Of a stretch of 64,000 bases of DNA, positions 47,757-54,821 are shown piece by piece. The notes beneath the pieces are model-generated. The model worked only from the letters and a program-made list of their open reading frames with translations, ran no database searches and had not been told where the DNA came from. The stretch is from the NCBI RefSeq assembly GCF_014897675.1, contig NZ_JABUXU010000007.1, positions 1 to 64,000 on the forward strand. The letters run 5' to 3'. The stretch is from Advenella sp. FME57. GTDB lineage: Bacteria; Pseudomonadota; Gammaproteobacteria; Burkholderiales; Burkholderiaceae_B. Made by a program: the position numbers and the translations under genes. The stretch's first letter is position 1. Each line of letters starts with the position of its first letter.

Positions 47757-47783
47757 CATATGGTAAACATAGTTGGCCATATG
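47757..47783. promoter_or_regulatory. Inverted repeat upstream of the GMC gene
   Basis: CATATGG-N13-CCATATG, 135 bp upstream of the GMC start in the only large gap of the cluster. It has no T-run, so an operator is more likely than a terminator; the protein that binds is unknown. Confidence 0.35.
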
Positions 47784-47824
47784 AATAGACCAGGACAATC
47801 AGGAAACGATAGCGCTCGACTGCT

Positions 47825-49072
47825 TCAGGCCCCCTTTCTGCTCGAATGGTGCACGACGCCTGCAGTGATCAGTGCATCGATTTCATCGGGGCTCATAGCC
47901 AGCTCGGTGCCAAGCACATCGCGGGTATCCTCTCCCAGCGCCGGACCGGAGCATCGAATACGCCCCGGCGATTTACTCAGCTTGGGCGTCACGCCGATCT
48001 GACTGACACTGCCCAACTCAGGATGTGCGACCTGCGCAATCATGTCGCGCGCCCGATAATGCGGTTCTTCAAAAATATCCTCGATGGTCAATACACGAGA
48101 GACCGGCACGCCGGCATCCTGTAGGGACTTTTCAAGCACACGTCCGTCCTGCTGCCGTGTCCAGTCGGCTACCTCTGAGTCAATGTAGCGCATATTTTCC
48201 GCCTGTCCGCGCGCCCGGATCGTGCTATAGCGGGGATCAGTCAGAAAATCGGGCCGGTTCATTAATCTGGAAAGCCTGTCGAATGTCGCGTTGCTATTGG
48301 CCGCAATCAGTACAAAACCGCCGTCTGCCGTCGGGTACAAACTGTTGGGCGCCATGGAGGGAAGATTCGGCCCCTGACGCATGGGCACTTTGCCCAGCTT
48401 GTCGAATGCCGGCACCAGCGACTCCATTTGCGAAAAGGCCGATTCATAAAGCGCTGCGTCAATAACCTGTCCTTCTCCCGATGCATCGCGATGGCGAAGC
48501 GCTGCCAGAATACCGAATGCGGTGTACACAGAGGTCAGATAATCTGTGGTGGCCAGCGCGACCCGGGACGGCGGACGATCCGGATCTCCGGTCATGTGCC
48601 GCACGCCGCCGAATGCCTCGCAAATCGCACCGTAACCGGGCAAATGAGCACTTGGGCCGGTCTGCCCGTAGCCACTGATGCGTGCATAGATAATGGCTGG
48701 ATTAAGGCGGGACATGGCCTCATAACCCAGCCCGAGTCGCTCCAAGACGCCGGGACGATTGTTTTCAAGCACCACATCGGCTTTGCCGATCAGGTCCTGG
48801 GCAAGCCTTTGGCCCTCTGCGGTCTTCAAGTCCATCGCGATGGATCTTTTGCCTCGAAGTATTGAGGCGCCATACAGCGACACCTCGCCAACATGGCTGC
48901 CCATCTGACGCACCGGGTCGCCGTCAGGCGGCTCAATTTTGATTACGTCTGCGCCAAAATCAGCCAGCAGCCGACCGCAGGCGGGGCCGGCGATAGTGGT
49001 GCAGATTTCAATGACACGGATGCCTGTCAGTGGCGCGGCCCCGGTCTGCGCACCCGCTGTTTCCTTTTTCAT
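47825..49072 (-). CDS. CaiB/BaiF family CoA-transferase
   Basis: 415-residue class III CoA-transferase. Seen: GIRVIEICTTIAGPACGRLLADFGADVIKIE (start of the fold; key parts GPACGRLLADFGADVIKIE), the catalytic Asp region EPPDGDPVR and MDLKTAEG, plus SGYGQTGP. Moves CoA from a donor such as succinyl-CoA to a carboxylic acid. Start at ATG 49072, one base after the biotin-carrier stop; longer frames run into that gene. Context suggests it activates the acid for the adjacent carboxylase. Confidence 0.92.
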   Translation of the reverse strand: MKKETAGAQTGAAPLTGIRVIEICTTIAGPACGRLLADFGADVIKIEPPDGDPVRQMGSHVGEVSLYGASILRGKRSIAMDLKTAEGQRLAQDLIGKADVVLENNRPGVLERLGLGYEAMSRLNPAIIYARISGYGQTGPSAHLPGYGAICEAFGGVRHMTGDPDRPPSRVALATTDYLTSVYTAFGILAALRHRDASGEGQVIDAALYESAFSQMESLVPAFDKLGKVPMRQGPNLPSMAPNSLYPTADGGFVLIAANSNATFDRLSRLMNRPDFLTDPRYSTIRARGQAENMRYIDSEVADWTRQQDGRVLEKSLQDAGVPVSRVLTIEDIFEEPHYRARDMIAQVAHPELGSVSQIGVTPKLSKSPGRIRCSGPALGEDTRDVLGTELAMSPDEIDALITAGVVHHSSRKGA

Positions 49073-49073
49073 G

Positions 49074-49301
49074 TCAGCCGCTCCTTTTGCCGACCTGACC
49101 CACCACCTGGCCGTCTTCCACCGCATCCCCTTCCTTGACATCAAGCGCCAGCAGCACGCCCGCTTCTTCACTCATGACCGGAATTTCCATCTTCATGGAT
49201 TCAACGATAAGGACAGGTTCATCGGGCGTTACCTCAGCCCCCACTTGAACGAGGATTTTCCACACGGTTCCTGTCACTTCCGAGATCAATTCGGTTGACA
49301 T
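49074..49301 (-). CDS. Free-standing biotinyl carrier protein (BCCP-like)
   Basis: 75 residues: a complete biotinyl/lipoyl domain with the target lysine in ESMKME (Lys37) and matching half VKEGDAVEDGQVVGQV. It has no N-terminal linker such as AccB has. Start at ATG 49301, because AGGAG lies seven bases before it, whereas the ATG two codons earlier is too close. It lies between the biotin carboxylase and CoA-transferase genes, so it likely carries carboxybiotin between the carboxylase subunits. Confidence 0.88.
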   Translation of the reverse strand: MSTELISEVTGTVWKILVQVGAEVTPDEPVLIVESMKMEIPVMSEEAGVLLALDVKEGDAVEDGQVVGQVGKRSG

Positions 49302-49324
49302 AGTCATTCTCCTGATAAATAAAA

Positions 49325-50668
49325 TTAATTTGAAAGTATGTTTTGGGTCAGGCCGGTATCAACTTCACCGGTCTTAAACTGGGTGCTGCCGATCACCTTC
49401 TGTATGAAGGGGATGTTATGTTTGACGCCTTCGATCACCGTAGCTGCCAATGCGTCCTGCAGCTTGCTGATTGCCTTATCCCTGCTGTCGGCATGCACAA
49501 TAAGTTTGGCGATCATCGGATCGTAGTATGGTGTGATGACATTGCCCGCAGCAAAGCCGGTTTCCACCCGGATGCCCTGGGCAGCGGGAAAAGACAATGC
49601 CTGCAGTGTGCCGGGCGAGGGGAAAAACCTGACCGGATCTTCAGCGTAGATGCGCGCCTCGATTGCATGGCCCCGCACCGTGACCGGTTCAGGTATGACC
49701 TCGGACAAACGCTCACCGGCGGCCAGTCGAATCTGCGCCTGAACCAGGTCAACTCCTGTAATTTCTTCGGTCACTGCATGTTCAACCTGGATTCTTGTAT
49801 TGGTTTCCAGAAATTGAAAATTTTCCTGCTGATCCAATAAGGTCTCAACGGTGCCAATCACGTCATACTTCATGTTCTGCAACACTTGTACAATCTCGCT
49901 GGCCTTGGCGTTTATCAGCGCTCTGGGTATTCGCGCTGCGGGCGACTCCTCAATCACTTTCTGATGGCGCCGCTGCACCGAGCAATCGCGCTCAAACAAA
50001 TGGCAGGCATTGCCATAACGGTCCGCCAGAATCTGGAATTCAATGTGGCGCGGCCGTTCCATCATGCGCTCCAGGTACAGATCGCTACTGCCGAAACTGC
50101 GTAGCGCCATGGCTTTGGTTTGAACAACCGCCTTGAGCAATTGCGCATCATTGTGCACCGCCACCATGCCGATACCGCCGCCTCCGGCGGCTGCCTTTAC
50201 CATGACCGGATAGCCGATCCTGGCAGCGGCTGCCCGTTGATCATTTTCATCATCGGTCAGCAAGCCGGAGCTGGCCGCCATCGCCAGGCCAAACTCATGC
50301 ATCAGCGCACGCGCCCGAGTCTTGTGGCCCATCGCATCAATCCACTGTGGGCTGGGACCGATGAAGGTGACCCCGGCCTGCATGACTTTGCGGGCAAATG
50401 CTGCATTTTCTGAAAGAAAACCGTAGCCCGGATGAATGGCATCGGCCCCGCTTTGTTCCAGGACCTTGAGTATCGCGTCCTGATTCATATAACTGTGTGC
50501 CGGATCGGCCGGCCCGATGCAGTAGGTTTCGTCGGCCAGAGCCAGATACGGCAATGACGCATCGGCCTCTGAATAGATTGCCACTGACCGTATCCCCATC
50601 TTGCGCAATGTCCGTAAAACGCGCGCAGCTATCGCTGCCCTGTTTGAAACCAGGACCTTTTGAAACAT
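49325..50668 (-). CDS. Biotin carboxylase subunit of an acyl-CoA carboxylase
   Basis: 447 residues, just the biotin-carboxylase part: ATP-grasp with the glycine-rich loop AAAGGGGIGM, HIEFQILAD, EMNTRIQVEH-like segment FLETNTRIQVEHAVTEE, and the C-terminal domain with GHAIEARIYAEDP. Carboxylates biotin using ATP and bicarbonate. No carrier domain is fused, in line with the separate BCCP gene. Start at ATG 50668, nine bases after GGAG; the ATG at 50689 would place that site inside the gene. Separate from the housekeeping accBC by context. Confidence 0.92.
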   Translation of the reverse strand: MFQKVLVSNRAAIAARVLRTLRKMGIRSVAIYSEADASLPYLALADETYCIGPADPAHSYMNQDAILKVLEQSGADAIHPGYGFLSENAAFARKVMQAGVTFIGPSPQWIDAMGHKTRARALMHEFGLAMAASSGLLTDDENDQRAAAARIGYPVMVKAAAGGGGIGMVAVHNDAQLLKAVVQTKAMALRSFGSSDLYLERMMERPRHIEFQILADRYGNACHLFERDCSVQRRHQKVIEESPAARIPRALINAKASEIVQVLQNMKYDVIGTVETLLDQQENFQFLETNTRIQVEHAVTEEITGVDLVQAQIRLAAGERLSEVIPEPVTVRGHAIEARIYAEDPVRFFPSPGTLQALSFPAAQGIRVETGFAAGNVITPYYDPMIAKLIVHADSRDKAISKLQDALAATVIEGVKHNIPFIQKVIGSTQFKTGEVDTGLTQNILSN

Positions 50669-50751
50669 TGTTGTGTACTCCAAATTCAATGATTAATAAC
50701 GAACAGTCCGGTTGCTGCGGACAGTATCAGATATCGCAATAGGTCCACTGG

Positions 50752-52281
50752 TCAGTGACTCGTTGGCCAAGTGCGCATCAGATGTTCGCCTACACCACCG
50801 GTCAGGCGCATTCCATGTATTTCCAGACTGCGGATCAGATGCGCCCGGGTCTGCGCAGGATGGATGACCGACTGCGCGCCAAAGACTGCCGCCGCATCGT
50901 AGGCAGATGTCCCTTTTGTCATTTGCTCAAGCAGTTGTTGGTATTGCACGGGGTCATCAGCCTCGGTCACGCCATGCACAATCGAGACGGCCGAGCGCGG
51001 GTCCATAAAATTGACTTCTGCAGTGAACCAGTTGATCACCTCATCGGCGTTACCGCCGCCACCCATATTCAGTACAGCCTGCCCGTAGGTTTTGCGCATA
51101 ACAACTGAAATCTTTGGCACAGTAACCAGAGAAATGGCGTTCATCCAATTCATCACATGCCCAATTGCGCCCTGGCGCTCGCCTTCGACTCCGATCAAAA
51201 AGCCGGGCTGATCCACCATAAACACCAGCGGAATATTGAACGAGTCGCACAGAATCATGAAGCTGACCGCCTTGCGGCACGCCTGCGGATCAATGGCTCC
51301 GCCTTTATGGATAGGGTTATTGGCCACAATACCGACAGAGCGGCCGCCCAGCCTGGCCAATGCGGTAACAATGGACTTTCCAAACCGAGGCTTGAGCTCG
51401 AAAATCGAATCCTTGTCATAAATAAGATTCAGGATTTTTCTGACGTCATATACCTGGGCACGGGCGCTGGGCAGAATATCCAGGATGCGCCCGATATCGT
51501 CCCCTGATCCTTCAGGAACCGGACACACGGGTGGCGGCTCGTTATGATGGCTGGGAAGATAAGACAAAAATCGTCCAATGGCGTCCAATGCTTGTTCGTC
51601 TGTGTCGACGGCCAGATCGACCATACCGGTGACCTCTGTATGCAACTTCCACCCCCCCAGGGTTTCGGGGTCAACCTCTTCATTAATGGCGCGGGCAGTC
51701 AGCTTAACGCTGGACACCGCAGTAATCGCCCCCTTGCGCATGACCACGAAATCACCCAACGCGGCATACCAGGATGAGGAACCGTAACAATGCCCAAGCA
51801 CTGCAGACACCCATGGCGTTTCCCGCGTACGCAAATACTGGGTCGGCCGGTCTCCGCTGCCTACGCCCGACGCTCCCATGACATCGGGCATGCGGGCACC
51901 GGTAGACTCTCCGAGAAAAATCATGGGCATACCATGGCGAGTCGCAACACGCTTGACATAACCAACCTTCCTGGTATTGACTGAACTGCTGGATGCCCCC
52001 ATAACGGTAAAGTCATTGGATACAACGGCGACCTCTCTGCCATTGATTTTCCCGTACCCCGTTACCTTGCCGTCGGCAGCAGAGCGCTCGCGCATTTCCG
52101 GCCGGATACTGGTCGCAAAAAGACCCATCTCGTGAAACGTGCCGGAATCCACCAGGCGGTCAATGCGTTCGCGCGCATTCATAACACCCTCTTGCGCCCG
52201 CTGCTGCAACTTGCGCTCTCCCCCCATGGAAAGCACCTTGCGGCGCAGCTCTTCGTGTTCCTGTATCAAATCGTCAAACAT
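50752..52281 (-). CDS. Carboxyltransferase subunit of an acyl-CoA carboxylase (AccD/PccB type)
   Basis: 509 residues with two crotonase-like halves. Seen: ARERIDRLVDSGTFHE, GESTGARMPD, the second half LVFMVDQPGFLIG and KTYGQAVLNMGGGG. Transfers the carboxyl group from carboxybiotin to an acyl-CoA. Family members include propionyl-, methylcrotonyl- and geranyl-CoA carboxylases; I cannot assign the acyl chain. Start at ATG 52281 after GGAAC; a TTG four codons earlier is less likely. Confidence 0.92.
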   Translation of the reverse strand: MFDDLIQEHEELRRKVLSMGGERKLQQRAQEGVMNARERIDRLVDSGTFHEMGLFATSIRPEMRERSAADGKVTGYGKINGREVAVVSNDFTVMGASSSSVNTRKVGYVKRVATRHGMPMIFLGESTGARMPDVMGASGVGSGDRPTQYLRTRETPWVSAVLGHCYGSSSWYAALGDFVVMRKGAITAVSSVKLTARAINEEVDPETLGGWKLHTEVTGMVDLAVDTDEQALDAIGRFLSYLPSHHNEPPPVCPVPEGSGDDIGRILDILPSARAQVYDVRKILNLIYDKDSIFELKPRFGKSIVTALARLGGRSVGIVANNPIHKGGAIDPQACRKAVSFMILCDSFNIPLVFMVDQPGFLIGVEGERQGAIGHVMNWMNAISLVTVPKISVVMRKTYGQAVLNMGGGGNADEVINWFTAEVNFMDPRSAVSIVHGVTEADDPVQYQQLLEQMTKGTSAYDAAAVFGAQSVIHPAQTRAHLIRSLEIHGMRLTGGVGEHLMRTWPTSH

Positions 52282-52307
52282 GTTCCGTTCCAAATAATTT
52301 CATTAAA

Positions 52308-53288
52308 TTAACGCTGCTTCGTAGCTTGCCGTAACTGAGGAATCGATTCGGCAAGCTGGTTCCATTGTTGAGATTCCTGTTTCATTTGCTCCGTTAACTG
52401 GGCAGGAGAAGAGAATGCCGCCTGTGCGCCTATGTCTGCCAGCTTGTTGGAGAAGGTGTCATCCTGGACGACGCGGCGCGTCGCATCTCCCAGCACCTGT
52501 ACGATATGAGCGGGCGTGTTGGCCGGCACCAGCAGGCCAAACCAGACGCTGAGGTCCAGATCGACTCCCAGCTCCTGAAGCGCCGGAACTGACGGCAAAG
52601 CCGGATTTCGTTCTTTTGATGTCACGGCCAGCGCGGTCAGGCGCTCCGACTGAAGATAGCCCAGAACGACGGGCACAAGGGAAAACACCGTGTCGATCTG
52701 TCCGCCGATTACATCGTTGGTCGCTTGCGCACCGCCTTTATATGGCACGTGCAGCAAAGGCGCCTGGGCGCGATGCTTCATTAACTCCACGTACAGGCTA
52801 AGCTGAGCGCTGGATATCGTATATTTGCCCGGCGTTGCGCGCGATTTGCTGATCATGTCCTGTACAGTCGCAAATGCGGAATCAGTGCGCGTCGCGATCA
52901 CAAACGGCACCCTGGCAATCACGCTGACCGGCTGGAAATCGTCAATCGGGTCAAATGAAGGAGCCGGTCCGAAAACGGTATTCAGCGTCGGCGTGCCGCC
53001 GCCGAATAACACGGTATAACCATCGGGCTTCGCATTAGCCACGATATTGCTCCCGATATTGGTAGCAGCGCCCGGTTTATTGTCAACCACCACAGGCTGT
53101 CCTGTTACCTGGCTCAGCTTTGCCGCAAACAGCCGGGCAACCGTATCGGTACTGCCCCCGGCAGGATACGAAACAATCATTTGTATCGGCTTTGACGGGT
53201 AAGCCTTGTGCGTCGACGCACCCGCAGGCGCGATATTTACTGACACACAACAAACCAGGGTAGCCATCCAAATCAGCAATGCTTGCAT
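52308..53288 (-). CDS. Bug-family extracytoplasmic substrate-binding protein
   Basis: 326 residues with a signal peptide (hydrophobic residues 3-20, cleavage near AGAS), then YPSKPIQMIVSYPAGGSTDTVAR (the substrate loop AGGSTDT), VVDNKPGA and HVPYKGGAQATNDVI. The AGGSTDT loop holds the carboxylate contacts of this family. First gene of the carboxylase unit. Start ATG 53288 with GGAG six bases before; an ATG four codons earlier reads through that site. No membrane components of a tripartite transporter adjoin. Confidence 0.92.
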   Translation of the reverse strand: MQALLIWMATLVCCVSVNIAPAGASTHKAYPSKPIQMIVSYPAGGSTDTVARLFAAKLSQVTGQPVVVDNKPGAATNIGSNIVANAKPDGYTVLFGGGTPTLNTVFGPAPSFDPIDDFQPVSVIARVPFVIATRTDSAFATVQDMISKSRATPGKYTISSAQLSLYVELMKHRAQAPLLHVPYKGGAQATNDVIGGQIDTVFSLVPVVLGYLQSERLTALAVTSKERNPALPSVPALQELGVDLDLSVWFGLLVPANTPAHIVQVLGDATRRVVQDDTFSNKLADIGAQAAFSSPAQLTEQMKQESQQWNQLAESIPQLRQATKQR

Positions 53289-53327
53289 TTTTATCTCCAT
53301 GAATTATCTCGTTCAAGACGAAATTTT

Positions 53328-53347
53328 TTGTATAGTCATTGATACAA
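53328..53347. promoter_or_regulatory. Inverted repeat, candidate MarR operator near the Bug gene
   Basis: TTGTAT-N8-ATACAA, 40 bp upstream of the Bug start. The spacing of about two half-turns suits a MarR dimer; the assignment is inference from position. Confidence 0.5.
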
Positions 53348-53371
53348 TATGATCTACCTTTTCAAAATAAA

Positions 53372-53388
53372 AGTCAACATGGTTGACT
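53372..53388. promoter_or_regulatory. Perfect inverted repeat, candidate MarR operator near marR
   Basis: AGTCAAC-ATG-GTTGACT, a perfect 7-3-7 repeat, ending 21 bp before the MarR start. Its position suits autoregulation. It differs from the neighbouring TTGTAT-N8-ATACAA repeat, so the two may bind different proteins. Confidence 0.55.
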
Positions 53389-53409
53389 AATTAAGAGTAA
53401 CGGCACATT

Positions 53410-53880
53410 ATGATTTCTGCACGAAAAATAGCTCAATTGCGCTCGGCCCGCTCCTTTGGCATAGGGCGTTTGTTTCTGTTGGCGCGCCGCGATTTCTCTC
53501 AACGCCTGTCAAAGAAAATGGTTGAAAAGACCGGAAATACCAATCCCATTGTGGGAGGCTCGATCCTGCCCTTTATCGATCTGGAAGGAACACGAAGCAC
53601 AGAAGTTGCGCGACGCGCGGGCATTTCCAAACAGGCGGTCGGCAAACTGCTTAAGGATCTGGAGGACGCAAGTCTGGTCACGCGCTCACAGGACGAATCC
53701 GATGGCAGGGCACAGATTATTTTTTTTACGGATGCCGGTGTCGATTATTTGCAGCAAATCCATGCTTCCATCAAATCGATTGAGCAGGAATATGAAGCAA
53801 TATTAGGGAAACAAGAGGTGGAAAATTTGCGTAGCAGCTTAAGCAAGCTGGCTTACGCTGAAAATACCCCACCCAAATAA
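53410..53880 (+). CDS. MarR family transcriptional regulator
   Basis: 156 residues. Winged helix at about 45-115: STEVARRAGISKQAVGKLLKDLEDASLVTRSQDESDGRAQ, in which ISKQAVGKLLKDLE is the recognition part and the D-x-R wing follows. N- and C-terminal helices form the dimer interface. It is divergent from the Bug/carboxylase genes and is presumably their ligand-responsive repressor. Residues 1-30 are basic and longer than in many MarR proteins. Confidence 0.88.
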   Translation: MISARKIAQLRSARSFGIGRLFLLARRDFSQRLSKKMVEKTGNTNPIVGGSILPFIDLEGTRSTEVARRAGISKQAVGKLLKDLEDASLVTRSQDESDGRAQIIFFTDAGVDYLQQIHASIKSIEQEYEAILGKQEVENLRSSLSKLAYAENTPPK

Positions 53881-53885
53881 CGCAT

Positions 53886-53929
53886 AAAAAACCGCGACGG
53901 CACGCTGCCGGCACGCCCGGCCTTGCCGT
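53886..53929 (-). terminator. Possible terminator of the LysE-type gene
   Basis: Outer stem ACGGCA/TGCCGT enclosing a second GCCGG/CCGGC stem; on the minus strand CGCGG and six T follow. It lies 37 bp beyond the LysE-type stop. Confidence 0.45.
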
Positions 53930-53965
53930 GGTGTAGCGCGTAGTAGTGGTGTTATTTGGACAAAC

Positions 53966-54604
53966 TTAACGCTTTGTCAGCCAGATACGCAAGCCAAGTG
54001 CAATAAATGCCAGACCAACCACGCGATCGATCCAGACTTTGACGGTCTGATTCCGCGAGACCGCCCCGGCCGCACTTCCCGCCAGCCATGCAAACGTGGC
54101 GTCGCAAACAAAACCAATCACCGCATAGGCCAACCCCAACAACAGGAAGGAGACCACCTGGTTGTCTCCCCCCACGGTGACAAACTGCGGAAAGAATGCG
54201 ATAAAGAATAACAGCACTTTAGGATTGGTAATAGTTGTCAGAAAGCCACGCAACAACAGCGAGTGCGTATTGGCTACCGGCAAGGCGACAGCAGCCTGCG
54301 ATGCCTTGCTGCGCTGCAGACTGCCCAGGAACATTTTCAACCCGAGCCAGATCAGATAGGCGGCGCCCAGAAACTTGACGACGGTAAACAGCAACGGCGA
54401 GGCCGCCAGTAGCGCGGTCAGGCCCACGGCACTGGCAACAGTATGTGTGCAGCTGCCAATGGCAACCCCCGCAGCGGAAATTACCCCGGCACGCCGGCCG
54501 TTGCCAAGGCTTTGCCCGACCACGTACGCCAGATCCGGGCCTGGCGTAATCGATAGCGCAAATGCGGAAGCAGCAAAAAGCGGAAAGTGGACAATATCAA
54601 GCAT
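53966..54604 (-). CDS. LysE/RhtB family amino-acid exporter
   Basis: 212 residues, about six helices. Seen: the family start SITPGPDLAYVVGQSLGNGRRAG (key part TPGPDLAYV), FLGAAYLIWLGLKMF and TTITNPKVLLFFIAFFPQF. Exports basic amino acids, threonine or homoserine; the specificity is not evident. Stands alone between terminators. Confidence 0.92.
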   Translation of the reverse strand: MLDIVHFPLFAASAFALSITPGPDLAYVVGQSLGNGRRAGVISAAGVAIGSCTHTVASAVGLTALLAASPLLFTVVKFLGAAYLIWLGLKMFLGSLQRSKASQAAVALPVANTHSLLLRGFLTTITNPKVLLFFIAFFPQFVTVGGDNQVVSFLLLGLAYAVIGFVCDATFAWLAGSAAGAVSRNQTVKVWIDRVVGLAFIALGLRIWLTKR

Positions 54605-54821
54605 GGGAATCGACCGTAAGAAGTGATTTGCAGGAAAAGGATTTTAAAGCATATCAGTTCATATGAAACAGCGCTATGCCATTGCCAGCCATCCGGCTGC
54701 AAAAACAGGTCTTGCGCCATGATGGCAACTGCAATCGCAACCGGGCACAGTAAACCTGGTGCCCAGCGGCTTTTGTGCAACTGCGCTGTTGAGCGTAGCG
54801 ATCAGCGCGATTGCCTTGCCC

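Noticed and set aside
49073-49171. Upstream extension of the CoA-transferase frame
   Set aside because: It lies within the biotin-carrier gene; the ATG one base after that gene's stop fits better.
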